Of a stretch of DNA of 64,000 bases, positions 37,456 to 49,984 are shown one piece after another. The DNA comes from Epiperipatus broadwayi. Its lineage: Eukaryota > Onychophora > Udeonychophora > Euonychophora > Peripatidae. A program made the position numbers and the translations under genes. Location: positions 10,272,292 to 10,336,291 of the forward strand of contig JAQFVV010012402.1 in the NCBI GenBank assembly GCA_028023455.1, in the 5' to 3' direction. The notes under the pieces are model-generated. The model did no database searches. It was given only the letters and a program-made list of their open reading frames with translations, and was not told the origin of the DNA. How positions within the stretch are numbered: the stretch's first letter is position 1; each line of letters opens with the position of its first letter.

Positions 37456-38029
37456 CATTGTTTTTGAGAAAAGTTAAAATCTCTTGGAATTTTATGAATG
37501 AGTAAATAATAGGACTCAAAAAGAGTTGATTATATTAAGTGTCTTTATTAGATTAGTCTGACTATGGCAACTAAAAATCATAACATAGTGACTAAAAAAA
37601 ATTCTTTCAATTACATTTATTTTCTAGCATTCTTAAAATCAGAAATTTATGTTATTATTATTTCTAAGAAATTTTCTTCTCGGGTATTATTTTGCATACA
37701 AAAGAATAACTAGTAAGAAAATATAATTTAAAAATATAGTTTTTCCAATGACTTTTACATCAACAATTTATTATGAATTACCAATATATGATAACTAAAA
37801 ATTTTGAGTATTTGAAAAATCAGAGCAAACATTTCTTGGGTTATCAAACCAAAAATAAAAACAAATCCTGAAAAATCATAATGTCGAGTCATTCTCCTAA
37901 TCTTTGTTTCATCAAAATAAAATCAGAAAATTAAATTTAAAAAATTATTATAAAATATGTTAAAAATATAATCAAATAAACTTTAATATATTCATTATAA
38001 CTACTCTTTCTTATTGCATTGCCAAATGT
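37456..38029. other. AT-rich non-coding stretch
   Basis: Nothing recognisable. Confidence 0.5.
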
Positions 38030-38280
38030 ATATCATATAATACTAAATCATCCATGCACATTACTACTGTTACACAATGCTTTATTTACCACCCTCTTTT
38101 ACAGTTTACAGTTTCAATTGCCCCAGCAATCTTCTTCAGAGCTTTTATAGTAAGGAGATATAAAAGTTCTGAAGAAGATTGCTGGGGCAATCAAAACTGT
38201 ATAGTGTAAAAGAGGGTCGTAAATAAAGCATTGTGTAACAGTAGTAAAGTGCATGGATGATTTTGTATTATATGGTATAT
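38030..38280. mobile_element. Near-perfect palindromic MITE-like element, ~115-bp arms
   Basis: The left arm 38030-38146 (atcatataatac, aatcatccatgcac, cacaatgctttatttacc, ccctcttttaca, caattgccccagcaatcttc) is matched almost base for base in inverted order by 38166-38280. The loop is about 19 bp. The core phrase ctgaagaagattgctggggc resembles the core at 28.7 kb. No coding capacity. Confidence 0.9.
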
Positions 38281-38289
38281 TCATTATAT

Positions 38290-39349
38290 TTGTTTAATAT
38301 ATTTTAGAATATTTTTTTTAGATTTTAATTTATGATAAAATGTTTCTTTTTTTTTAAAAAAGATTATTTATGGTAGTTAATTATTACTTCTGCAATATCA
38401 AAATTATATCATTCAACTACCAAATAAAAAAATATTTCTTCAATAAAATAAATTTTATTCATTTACTTTTTTAGAACACTGAAAGTAAAAAGACAAAGTC
38501 CCTAATTTAGGTTATGACATCACCAAAAATACTTTTAAACTAAATATTAAAAATATTATAGTTTTAATAATAATTTATAATAACAAATGAATTATTTTAT
38601 AAGAATAAGTCATTTAAAAGAATTAAGATATTTTTATTTATTATAGTTCTCAAAAATCGAATGATTATAAATTTGTTTTGTTGATTAATAAACTGACCAC
38701 TGTAAACATTTTCAAATTACATTCACAGTTATTATTAGCAGTTATTTCTAAACAAATATGGTTATTTTATACAAAACAACAACAAAAAAGACTTCAATGA
38801 AACACAAATACTTTCACATTTATCATCTCTTGGTTTTTACTCTGTTTATATGACATCTTGCAAGACTGGTTTTTAATTTCATCTATGTCATGTGTATTTT
38901 TATGTAATGGTAGAGAAGCAAATGCTGCAATTGAGTTTAGCTACTTCTGATATTCACATTTTTAAAGCTATTTTTTTCCTATGTGGTTTGATGCCATAAA
39001 TGATAGTGGTGAGATCTCTGGAGCATAAAATTCATAGATCATAACCTAGTTCTGGCATTACTAGTGGTTGAAGTTTTTATGAGTTTTTGAAAACTAAACA
39101 GTTGGTTATTTATTTAATTTCTTCTGTAACAAACCTTACTTTTCTGAGTCATTATCATTTTTTTCCAATTGTAGTTTTTCATTGTATTCTATCATCAGTT
39201 ATATCTTCACAAGAAAAACAGTCACCATTGTAGTACTTTAGAATGCTTTCAAGAAAATTTTATTATGCAAATAGGCTCTGTCTCATTCGACATAAAGTAG
39301 TTTTTTTTAACTCAAGTATGCTATTGTTAATTAAATTCACATGCTTAAA
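38290..39349. other. AT-rich non-coding stretch
   Basis: No gene or known repeat seen. Confidence 0.5.
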
Positions 39350-39439
39350 TAGTTGAAAATATGTTTTATAAAGCCAGAATAATATTTTACAAGATGGAGC
39401 TGAAGTCTGTGAATATTAGAGCAACCATATACTCTAGAT
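39350..39439 (+). pseudogene. PLE RT fragment upstream of the hAT insertion
   Basis: These ~80 bp continue in frame, once the hAT and one 8-bp target copy are removed, into the PLE thumb region at 41085. The reading KMELKSVNIRATIYSRS precedes LTPMAHKYAGLKGF, as TVKPVEVQGTTHSTLYAPY precedes SHKLAGLSSF in the copy at 3780-3860. The upstream limit is unclear because similarity fades before 39350. The frame shown at 39361-39570 is part PLE, part hAT. Confidence 0.8.
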
Positions 39440-41076
39440 CAGCGTTTCCCAACCTTTTTTGGCTCACGTACCACTTGGTAGTACATCACGCTAAATTGTA
39501 TCACTTCATAAAAATGATTGTATTTCATGAAATTTGTTATTGCAAGTGTGTTATTTTAATTGCATTATAAATATTATAGGGTAACCATGTATATATTCAC
39601 ATCTCATAATGAGACAAATTACATTGAAACACGCATAAAGGTCATGCCAGATTATAAACTCACTGAAAATTATAAACTCACTGTAACATATTTATATGTA
39701 TATGTTTGTTCAAAGTTTCTTATTTTTTCCAAAATAATTTATTAAAGATTACATTATTACATTAAAGGTTAGTTGGTACATATTTTGTTCAAAGTGTTTT
39801 CTCATTCCTTCATTTGGTTTTCCCGAAATTGAGTCTGTTTTCTCTTTTTTGGAACATCTTGCTATTGGTTGGGCCATGGAGAGGATAAATCCAGCATGTC
39901 CCAAGTCATGGTAAAAATAATCTCAAGGGTTATCAGGCTATCTCTTGTTCTTGTTTTCTTTATATTGTTCAGCATGAATTTAATAGGATTAAAATTTTGA
40001 TGATTAAATACTAGCTTACATCTAGTAATCCATAATAGATGATCAAAAATTAATGAGAGTCTAATTTCTGGGTATGATCCTTTTCTGATACATTCTTTCA
40101 AATTAAATAATTTAGATTGATTTGCCTTGATCTGACTCATTATTTACCGACTATTTTGTCATATTTCGTTCACTAATAAATGGTTTTAATAAAAACACAA
40201 AATTATAAAAAAACAATTAGTATATTTTCTTATCATAATCAAATATTATTATAAAATAAATTTAATGAGATCTTTGTGCTTGTTTCAAACAACATAATTT
40301 TTTGAAATTTGGTTAAAAAAATGCAGGTATATCCTTAAGTCTACAGCTGCGTTCAATCTGTTTTGGTACTTACTTTTTAAAAAAATATATGAAAAAAAAG
40401 CTCTTCCTACTAATTCCATACTAGTAAATGGTAATAATAATTTAAGAGCTTTCTCAGAAAGTTGTTCTAATTCTTTAATGTTTAACCAAAAATTAATTAG
40501 ATTGTGTCGTTTGAATTCTACTTGTAAAGTTCTGTCACATGATAATTCTATTAAATTTTCTTTATCCTTTATTGATAATGATGTAGCTTTTTCTAAATTT
40601 TCTGCATAGAAGGGGTTTGAAATACAATTATCATTTGTGTTTTTGAGTTTTGGAAAATATTCCATGAAAGACAATTTTAATCTTGTTAAATGTGCTATTA
40701 TATTTTCTTGTATATCTTGAGTCAGACTAACCTTATTTTCAAACAAAAAAATATATAGAGTTTCGAATACTTCCAGTTGATTGTTTTCGATACTTATATA
40801 TATATATATTACTGTTTCCAAAAATCGAATTTCTTAATCATACTTTCAATTTTATCATTAACATTAAAGATCATTATCGACTGTACATTTTAACAACTTT
40901 ACTGTATAATATTATTAATTAAAATAATTTTTATGAATTATAGGAAAAAAAACATTTCTATATTTTTATGATTTAATTTTTTTTTATGTCCGCCATTATT
41001 GATTATTTTTCATGTACCACCAACCAGCAACTCGTGTACCACCAGTGGTACGCATACCACAGGTTGGGAAACACTG
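39440..41076 (-). mobile_element. hAT DNA transposon, internally deleted, 1637 bp
   Basis: Terminal inverted repeats are cagcgtttcccaacc (39440-39454) and, on the other strand, cagtgtttcccaacc (41076-41062), with further subterminal similarity around gtaccact. An exact 8-bp direct repeat, ctctagat, flanks it at 39432-39439 and 41077-41084. Eight-base duplications and CAG.G ends are diagnostic for hAT. It encodes only the C-terminal part of a transposase on the minus strand (40821-40285). It lacks space for the N-terminal BED finger and catalytic core, so it needs an outside transposase to move. Confidence 0.95.
40285..40821 (-). CDS. hAT transposase C-terminal remnant (ZBED5/FAM200-like)
   Basis: The frame is 178 residues; related full-length proteins are about 600. 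Residues 60-80 (HLTRLKLSFMEYFP) and 95-105 match the pre-dimerisation region. Residues 110-150 read ENLIELSCDRTLQVEFK and FWLNIKELEQLSEKALKLL. The hATC dimerisation region LLPFTSMELVGRAFFSYIF then follows, where active members usually have TS..CE..FS; the CE pair is replaced. KSKYQNRLNAAVDLRIYL closes it. The first ~15 residues come from a (TA)n tract and are not ancestral. The frame is open but incomplete, so it is a relic without catalysis. Confidence 0.85.
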   Translation of the reverse strand: METVIYIYISIENNQLEVFETLYIFLFENKVSLTQDIQENIIAHLTRLKLSFMEYFPKLKNTNDNCISNPFYAENLEKATSLSIKDKENLIELSCDRTLQVEFKRHNLINFWLNIKELEQLSEKALKLLLPFTSMELVGRAFFSYIFLKSKYQNRLNAAVDLRIYLHFFNQISKNYVV

Positions 41077-41084
41077 CTCTAGAT

Positions 41085-41880
41085 CATTAACACCCATGGC
41101 CCATAAATATGCAGGTCTGAAAGGTTTTCTCCACAGAAATTTAAAATTATGCAAATTTAAAACAGATCAAAGAAACAATATAGATGCATACACCAAAGAT
41201 TTAAAAAAATATGAGGTATTACTTAAAAAAATTAACACCACAACTGAAAAATTCTACAACAAAGTTAAGAACCTGACAGAACCCCACTCTTTTGAGAAAA
41301 AATGGACTAGACTTCCTTATGTGTCAAGGAATGTGCAGAAATTAAGAAACATGTGGTAATATAAGTTTCTGGTCACCTCTTTTATTAAACAACAAGATAA
41401 CTAGGGGGGGGGTATACACCAAATAGTATATAAGATTGCTCCAATGCATATTATGGGTAGACAAGAGCAAACCTGTCCAAAAGACTGGCCAAACACAACT
41501 ATTTATATAATGGCAAAAAAGCAGCAAAGATTTCTCAATATTCTCAGAGCATGAGCTGCAGTCAGGCCATAAATTTGATATTTCTAAAGCATATATTTTA
41601 TATACCAAGAGAGATGACAGAAAAAGAAAGTTTAAAAAGTCATGGAATATAGCTGAATACAAATATGCATTAAATAAAAAGGAAGCTAGCATTCTTCTAT
41701 CTAAAAAATAACATCTCTAACAACATCTACATAGATGTGAATAAAAAATAATAAATTTAATTTATGCAAATCTTACAAACAATATACAAGTGCAGATAAT
41801 ATTAAATGTTAGATAAATTACATTTTAAAGCTACAATTACTATATTGGAAGTATCTAAAGCACTTAACTAGAATAAAGAG
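41085..41880 (+). mobile_element. PLE thumb, endonuclease and 3' tail downstream of the hAT
   Basis: In frame at 41092-41359 the PLE reads MAHKYAGLKGFLHRNLKLCK followed by FKTDQRNNI and a lysine-rich helix. In other frames it reads VYKIAPMHIM, then LAKHNYL (GIY-YIG helix) and the C-terminal block at about 41600-41700 (DDRKRKFKKSWNIAEYKYAL). The tail ends with ctaaagcacttaactagaataaa, resembling the 3' end of the 2650-4600 copy. The G-run at 41404-41412 and several stops break it. The minus-strand frame at 41342-41692 is a shadow. Confidence 0.85.
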
Positions 41881-42374
41881 ATTCAAACCAATGAAATCCT
41901 TTTCTGTTTAAATGTCTATTTATTTGTTTGTTTGTTTATTATAATAATAATTTCAATATTATACTATTTAGAAAGCTGAAATCATGCTAATTGGTCTTTC
42001 AAGTTTATTATAGTTTTTTTAGAATCTTACAGAGCACCATTAAACAAAAATATTCCATTGCCTTTGTGTTATGACTAATTTATTTATTGTAATTATATCA
42101 TTATGATGACATAACCATTTTTATTTTGAATTTTTTAAATGCAGCAGTCACAGATTGAGGACTTAGTTACACATCAAAATTCACATTTATCTTAAAAGAT
42201 TCCAAGGTAATTAAACTGACTGTGCTAAAAGTTTATTGATCATAGAAAACACATTCTATTTGCAACAATAATCATGGGTGTTAAAAGAGCCCTAACATAA
42301 AAAAATTGATTCATTAGATTGTACAAATGAAAGAATACCAGGCCATGTGAAAGTGGAAATACCAACTAGATATT
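41881..42374. other. AT-rich non-coding stretch
   Basis: Nothing recognisable. Confidence 0.5.
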
Positions 42375-42480
42375 GCTAAAAGATAGTCTAGAGGTTATAA
42401 TGCTGCCCGACTAAAAGTAACATTAAGACTGGCTTTCTAAAAATATTAAGTTTGAATCCCAAAGGAGTTTCTAAAGTACC
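42375..42480 (+). mobile_element. Degenerate tRNA-derived SINE, second type
   Basis: An A-box-like tagtctagaggttataatgc and a B-box-like agtttgaatccc lie about 70 bp apart, as in a SINE head. The anticodon arm is not intact, and neither a clean poly(A) tail nor a target duplication is visible. Distinct from the 9.8/16.4 kb family. Confidence 0.5.
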
Positions 42481-45400
42481 TATTTATGATATCTAATAAA
42501 ATATACCAATATCAAGGAAAACAACTAAAGTGAAAATGTGAACTATACTGTATTAAATACATGACTTCAAGTCTATTTTATCGAGGAAAAAAAAATTAAA
42601 CACCAACAAAAAGAAATTCTTAAACTTCACACTACTCAAATAGCCATTTTTACCATTTTAGAGTGGCATACATGATCATATTTATTAGCCCACAGTGGCT
42701 ACAATGTGGCTTCATAACATTCAGAATGCAAGCAATATTTCATACTGCTCCTAAGATATGTATTTGTTTTGTATAATTATTCAAATTTTATTTTTTTACA
42801 AGCAATATTTACAATAAAGGTTAAATTATCTGTTGTCTGATTGGTGAATGTATTAATGTTTGTCCAATGTCATGTATCAAATGCACAACTGTTACATTTA
42901 TGTGAAGGAAGTAATTCTGCCATTAAATAAAAAAAATGTAGAAAAAAAATCAGTAAGTGATTTTGATTACAGAGATATAATATATAGTTTGCAGTAATGT
43001 TAACAGACAGCTGCAGAAAAAGCCACAAATGCTTATTCATATTTTGACATTAAGGTTCTCCATGCTTTCATGGTCTGTCAATTCCTTAATACAGTTCAGA
43101 TGAATTACATACTTAGCAATATTTAGTAAAAAACATATTTACATTAAATATTAAAAAAATTATTAAAGAAACCAATTAAAAATAAAAAAAAAACATGGGC
43201 CTTTATAAGGATGGTTTGCATAATAAAATTTAAAAAAATATAGCAGGAAATGAAATAAAATTAATTTAATAGATTTCAGTTGACAGCCTTTTTATAATCA
43301 GTAATTTTAATGAAATAAATTTGTTACTTATTTTTGCCATTGCTAGTGATATAAAAATATTTTATTTCATAACAACTTAAGTTACAATATTTCACAAAAC
43401 ATATTTTTAATATTATGTATAAAATGTATTTCTTTTTTAAAATTCTATTGTATTTCAAATAACAAAAAGTTTTTAAAATTAAAAAAAATAGCTATGAAAA
43501 AACACCTTTTCCCTGTAAATATAACACAAAGAACATTTGTCAAAATTCTCAAGTTGGAATTTGCAATTTAGGCCTTTTTTAATCTTTTAATCACTACTGG
43601 CATCTGGGATCAAAATGAAAACTAACATATCAAATCATTAGCATTAAAATGGAATACTTTAATGGAAAATTGTAATAATATCCTTAGATTTAGATCAATT
43701 AAGTGCTACAATGTATTATTATGGGACAAATTTTAATCAGCACTGTAGCACTACTTTGTCATATGTGATCACCACCAAGAAAAAAATAAATGTAACCTAT
43801 ATTGTAACTGGATAAACATAGAGACATAAATTAAAATTAAATGCTGTCTTACAAGGTATTCACTGGTTTATCTATAGACAAAATTATTAGCAAATTCAAA
43901 TCATAAATAATAAATGTTTTTATATTTTCTAATTTGAGTTTGTAATTTGAAAGGCAAAATATTAAATAAACCGTCAAAGAAATTTTATTCCTACAGAGAT
44001 AAACTTTGCACATATATATTGTAATGGTATAGATGGGACCAATAGGCATGTAATGCCTCAGAGAAAGAGACTATTGAAAGTAAATAAAAAAAGTTGAAGC
44101 AAATTAAATGAGAAGACTTTATATGCTTTGGTTTAATTCTCTAACTTTTACCAATGCAATTTAAAATAAAGTAAAATGATGAAGAATGTTAGCTCTTATA
44201 GATGTAATGTAAATTTAAAGAGAATGATTTAAAGATTAATTAGTTAAGATGGGCATGAAATAATAATGTTTAAACTATATGCTAGTTAAAGTTCATTTAT
44301 GTATATCTTTTTGAATACAATTTATAGTTACTGCCCTTTAAATAAGTGAATTAAGTGAAACTCAGAACTTCTAATTTAATAAAATAATAAAGATCACATG
44401 ACCACCTCCTCTTATGCTTGTGGATAATAAAATAATGATAACAATTTATTGATACCAAGTAATAACAAATAACAAGTACAATTAATAACCTACTAAAGAA
44501 ATAAAACTTAATGTATTCTAATTGTGTAAATGTTTGTACCTATGATGATGCCAAACAACATATTTATTTTCAGAACCAGAGGAAAATATGTATTTATATT
44601 AATTTTATCAAAGGAATATAAAATTTGCAAAGAATCAATCCTTAACTTATGATTTGTTATTTTGATGGTACCAAAAAATCTTAAGTTATTCATATAACAT
44701 TTAATTAATATTTTTTTACAATTTTGACTAATTATTATGATTTCCCCTTAATTATGCATATTTAATCATTTATTCTTTTAAAAAACAACAACATATATAT
44801 TAAGTAACTTTCAAATACATATATAATGAAAATTTAAGATGAAGCTGAATGGTGGTGAGATACTCAATATCCATAACCCAGCTGCACTCTAAATTTCATA
44901 ATTCCTTAAAATATCCAATATCTGTGGAGCAATAATGATATAGAAATAATTATGAAATTTATTCCAATTAGGTCATCAATATAATTTTATCAGAAGAGCA
45001 TTTGGGTATGGTAATTCATTTTAGGTAGTTATTACCCAATGTACCATTCTATAATATAGATCCCATTAGTGTTCATGCACATGAAACATCGAATATTACT
45101 ATATGTTAATTTCCATGGAACTCATCTGATTTTTCATTGTTGAAATTTCCTTTTAAAATAATTGTTAAACCATCCATGATGATGTAATATAATCCTTAAG
45201 CACTATCATAAGCATGATGTGAATTTAATAAAGGCTTTTGTCAATATGCATAAAATAAGATCATTCCAATAGATAGCATCAAGGATATAGTGACAAAATG
45301 TAGAAAATCAAGATTTGACATTCCTTAATAAATAACCCTCCAATTTTTAAGTGTTGGTATTATACATTAATTTCTTTAGCAATATTATTGACTTTATCCA

Positions 45401-47754
45401 TGGGGATTTGCATTATATTCCAAGCACATGTATATATTTTACTTAAATTTGAATAAGCATTTTTTAAAATCTCCAATGAAAATAAAGAATAAATTTTCTA
45501 GAATGCAACAGTAATTACACGTCATCTGGTATTAAGCCTTGATTTATATTCTTGTTTGTCTTGAGAAATAGATGCCAACTTTCCTTTCTAGCAAGTCATG
45601 TTGTATGATTTTTAAATATAGATCTTCATAAATATGTACATTGCAGTTTTGTAATGAAAGAAATGTTTGTTGAAAGTGGAGTTTCTCTTGAAATAAACAA
45701 AAAAATATATATAAACTAAACACACTCCAAAAGAAAAAGTAAAGGACTCCAGCTTGGCAACATGGATTCCTACAAAAATGTAACCTATTAATTTGTCAAT
45801 GTTTCTTATTGAAATATATCTGTTTAAACAAGTAATATTATTTTGGCAAAATGTTTTTCTTTTTTTAAAAAAATCCTAAACCTTACTGCATGTTGTTTTT
45901 GTATTACAAATAAAATAAAACAAACTGTGAACTTATTCTTAAAAAGGCATAATAAAATAAAATGAGTTAAAATTGTTACTTTGATTAAAAAAATGTCATT
46001 CATTATTTACTTATCAAAAAACTTAAGGTTTGAGAATACATATATATATATTGCCGTTTTGTTAAAAGAAAAACATATATGTGTCTTTCTTTTGGAATCT
46101 TAAATAGTTTTAATTCTTGGGGAAGTTAATATTGTATTATTTTCAAAAGATAAAAAAATCACTAATTGTTTTATATTCTACAATGTTGACAATAAGTCTT
46201 TAAAAGAAAGTAGACAAAACATCATTTATGAAGTCTTATCAAAGATACTGTATGCATAGTGTGAGATTAGGAAGATTTCAATTGGTAATTCCAACAATTA
46301 ATAACCCCCCCAAAATAATGATCTAAAATCCAAATTCCAAAAAAATATTTTAAAATAATATGTAGGTACAATGAGGCCAGAGTGGACCAATATGGCACAT
46401 AATATATATGTACCATCTGTGGTTAGGTTGAAAATTGGAATTATTAAAAAAATTTTTTTCATTAATTTTTCTGATACCAGTTGTTTTGAAATGATCAAAA
46501 GATGCATATTGTTGACCAAGTGATGCATATAGTTGATATAGAAAATACAGTAAAATATAAAATTATGACTTATGATTATTATTTTTTAAAATAATTTTAA
46601 TAATTTTTTAATAAGCAATATAATAGATTGTTGCAATTAAGTTAATATTTTGGTTATAGAAAGATTATATAAAATTTGTACCTATAGATTTATTTTATTA
46701 ATAAGTTATTTATTTGTAACTTATGTTATTGTATGCAAGAAGCAGTTAACACATAAACATAGATAAACAAATAGTAAATTATTGTATTGTCGGTGTGTGC
46801 AGTTGTATATATAATATTGTTAGGCCAGTTAAATAATTTTAGATTATATGCATTTTAAAAGTATTATTATTTTATAATAATTATTTTCAACAAGTAATTA
46901 AAATATATAATAAATAGTTATAAGTATTCATTTATTTTAGTTTAAGCTATGATTTAAAAAAAAAAGTAAATTCACTGTATTATTATTATTTTTTTAAAAA
47001 TTGTTTGTTTAAAAGTTTATAACATTTTCTTTCTGGAGTGCAGGTTTTAAGGGAGCTCTTTATTCAGAAGAATTTAATTCTGTATAACAATAAATTAATG
47101 GAATTGAGTGAATCTCTAGATATAGTATCCAAGTTAATGACGTCAATATTTCATCATTGGAAAAATCATATAACATGCCTGTATTTTGCAGATGAGCGAG
47201 CTCTCTCTCTCATTGTCCATCTTTTAGTGAGCAAATTTTACAATGTTATATATAAAATTTGATAGTGAATTTGAAGTCTAGCAACGGAGGGTTAGATAAA
47301 ATAAACACTGGCTTCTAAAGACAGTCTCTTGAGAAATTGTTTTTAATCATTTATATAATAAAACTGAAGGAAAGTATGCGATGCTGTATGTAATGGAATT
47401 TTAAAATATATATTGTGTGCCAGAAACAATCAGGTGAATATTGAACAAAAATGGATAATAATTTGAATTACTAAAAAAATTGAACTTATTTAAGAGGATA
47501 AGTAATGCTTATTTTTATGTAATGATAAAATACCAAAATCATCAAGATTTACGTTGGATACATTATTAAAGACTTCTTACTTCAACAATTTTATGAGATT
47601 ATAATTGTAAAATACATCTTTGGAACTTAGATAACTTTAAATATATCTTACATCATGCATTTTTATTATTATTATTGTGCATTATAAAATGTGTCTATTT
47701 AACTGAATACAAATATAATTTATATACTTGGAATTTTAGATGTAAATTATAAGG
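42481..47754. other. Long AT-rich non-coding stretch
   Basis: No gene or convincing element in 5.3 kb. The segment 44391-44424 shares, on the minus strand, agcataagaggag.tggtcatgtga with 58614-58645, so it is part of a dispersed repeat. Open frames such as 47038-47262 show no domain and have AT-driven composition. Confidence 0.5.
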
Positions 47755-48100
47755 TATTTGAACACAGACTTTCAAGTTCCTTTTAGCTATCTGCTCTATC
47801 TCATATAACTAATATACATGATCACACACGTGAAAAAAATATATGATCTTTAATATACATATTTTTGTGCTGAAACAGCACTCATCAATTGGTCCAGATC
47901 ATTATCTTCTGCACATGAAGATAGTGAATCTTCAAGCTTTAATTAACAAGCTTCAATCTACTCAACCTTCTTGGGTGTTCCACCATCAGATTTTTAATGG
48001 GATGGATGACTGAAGAGTTTGAGGGTGGAATAGATTGAAACCTGCCCATTAAAGTTTAAAATTTCTTATCTTAATATAAACTGAGCACTGATTATATATT
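47755..48100 (-). mobile_element. FB-A repeat, left arm plus centre (truncated)
   Basis: The block starts with attataaggtatttgaacac, then has gactttcaag, the phrase cagcactcatcaattggtcc and a centre with ccatcagattttt, gattgaaacctgcccattaa and aactgagcactgatta. The complementary right arm found in the 51.6-52.1 kb copy is absent. The same arm sequence appears at 50880-51085 (right arm), 57905-58080 (left arm) and 62414-62853 (centre and right arm). Confidence 0.8.
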
Positions 48101-48839
48101 GTAACAATCAGACACAACAAAATCCAAAATCCAGGCAAATATACCAAGGCTGACCAAAGTGAGATGGTGAGATCCTGAATCTGACCAAGCTTCAGCTCAT
48201 TTGCCAATACTCCATGATTTAACACTTTATAAATGACATCTCCGAGATTACACTCGGTCTTAATTTCTTTGCAGCTGGTGTAACACAGGGAGAAACATGA
48301 GACTCAAAGTGTCTAAACATAAGACCAACTTTAAGCATTAAAATAGACTAATATAGCATGATAAAGGGAGTTAATATTTGTAATTTAACATCAATGCATA
48401 TCACTCATGCATAATCTGCTAAATAGTGATTAAATTGGATTGGAATTAGACTACAGATGAGAAAGACATATGAAACCAGTATAATTTTAAATACATTTAT
48501 TAATTAATGAAAGACAAAAACAAACAAAAGAACACAGTTTCAAATGTGTGGATGAACACACACAGGCACCATGGAGAATGAGATGAAAACATTAGAGCAA
48601 TCTCATATTTACATACTAAAATAAGTGTGTGTATATATGTAGTCACTTAACATTATGCCTACAATTAATATGCCAACTCCTACTTTAACATTGTGGTTTG
48701 CTACTTTATAAGTAATCTTCCTAACCCAGAATAGATTATTCTTTACAGTGTTATATAAATTTTATATTTTTTTACCTAAAGGGTGAGTGCATAAATAAGC
48801 TCAAGCCAATGTAAATTTAACTTAGTAGCCAAGATCTGG
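48101..48839. other. Non-coding stretch with slightly GC-richer patch
   Basis: 48125-48300 is GC-richer than its surroundings and contains an imperfect stem (ctccgagat and actcggtct). I recognise no RNA family or gene. Confidence 0.4.
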
Positions 48840-49140
48840 TTTCACACCAATGCTGAATATTTAACTGATAGGAGGAAAGAATTGGATATTTTAGACCACC
48901 AATATGTGGTATAGCACTGGCAAAATACTACTAACAAAGTTGCCTTGCAGATGGGTAATTCTTCACAGATTCTTGCAACCAATGCATGGTACCCTGGGAC
49001 CGAACATTTTGCTGCCAATGATATGAACATTTGAAATTCAGGAGTGGGGATGGCTTATTCAAGTGACCTGGTCTTAAACTCAGGGATAAGCTTGGTGCAC
49101 AGACCTGAAAAAGTAGAATGGGGTGGCTTAATTGTAATCC
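48840..49140. other. GC-richer island, probable repeat fragment
   Basis: A 300-bp block has balanced composition in AT-rich surroundings and two overlapping minus-strand frames without a recognisable domain (48842-49030 and 48931-49143). Phrases such as ggtaccctgggaccgaac look like a transposable-element body rather than a gene, but I cannot assign it. No splice or polyadenylation context is convincing. Confidence 0.35.
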
Positions 49141-49984
49141 CATTTAAAAAAGATGCAGCAAAACATTACGTACATTGTACTTAGTAAACACACATCTGCA
49201 ATGCAGTAAACAATCAAACATGTATATTTAAAGTTAAGTGTGCTAAAACAGATAATGTCTATTAATTTGGCTAACAGAAGCCAATTCTTAAAATAGCATT
49301 ACACTATGGCAATTAGAGGGTAAAGTAAATTGTCAATCTTGTTTAATATGCTTTAATCAATATCTTTAATAACTAATTAAAAAGAGAAAAGGTTATTCCA
49401 TGGTATTAATAATAGATTAATAAATATACTTTATCACTACTCTTAGAGCTAGTCTATTACTTGTTACAACAAATATTTAAAATTGTAATCCAAAAATCCT
49501 AAAAACAAACCACACTAAACACTTATATGATAAATAAATAATCAATAACAATGAGCACAGGGCAGCTTGTCATTATTTGGTAATATAGGATTTTGAAATA
49601 GTGCACTACTTAATTGATTGGCAGTATTAAAAGATAATTAAATGAAAATATTAAAATCATATATTCGCTAAAGTTTATTGAATTCAGAGTGCTCGCTGTT
49701 TCGAAGCACTGGCATACGACAACATATATAATACATTTTGACAATAAAATAGAGTAAAGATATACGCATAACTGCATTGATATAGAACTAGGAATTAGAT
49801 GAGTACATCAATTTTATTTAAATAAATAAATAGAAATTACAAAGTGTAGGTAGGCAAATTTATATATATATAGGGTTAGTTTAATTTAAACATAGTTATA
49901 GTTAAAATGAGTTTGAATCTTCAGTTATTTCCCTTTTTACATTAAGCTAGCTTTTAAATATTAAAAGATTTAAAGATTAAAGTT

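Noticed and set aside
39862-40140. 92-codon minus-strand frame inside the hAT
   Set aside because: It lies downstream of the transposase tail and shows no transposase motif; possibly captured or chance sequence.
47038-47262. 74-codon frame near 47 kb
   Set aside because: No domain, no flanking gene signals, composition expected by chance.
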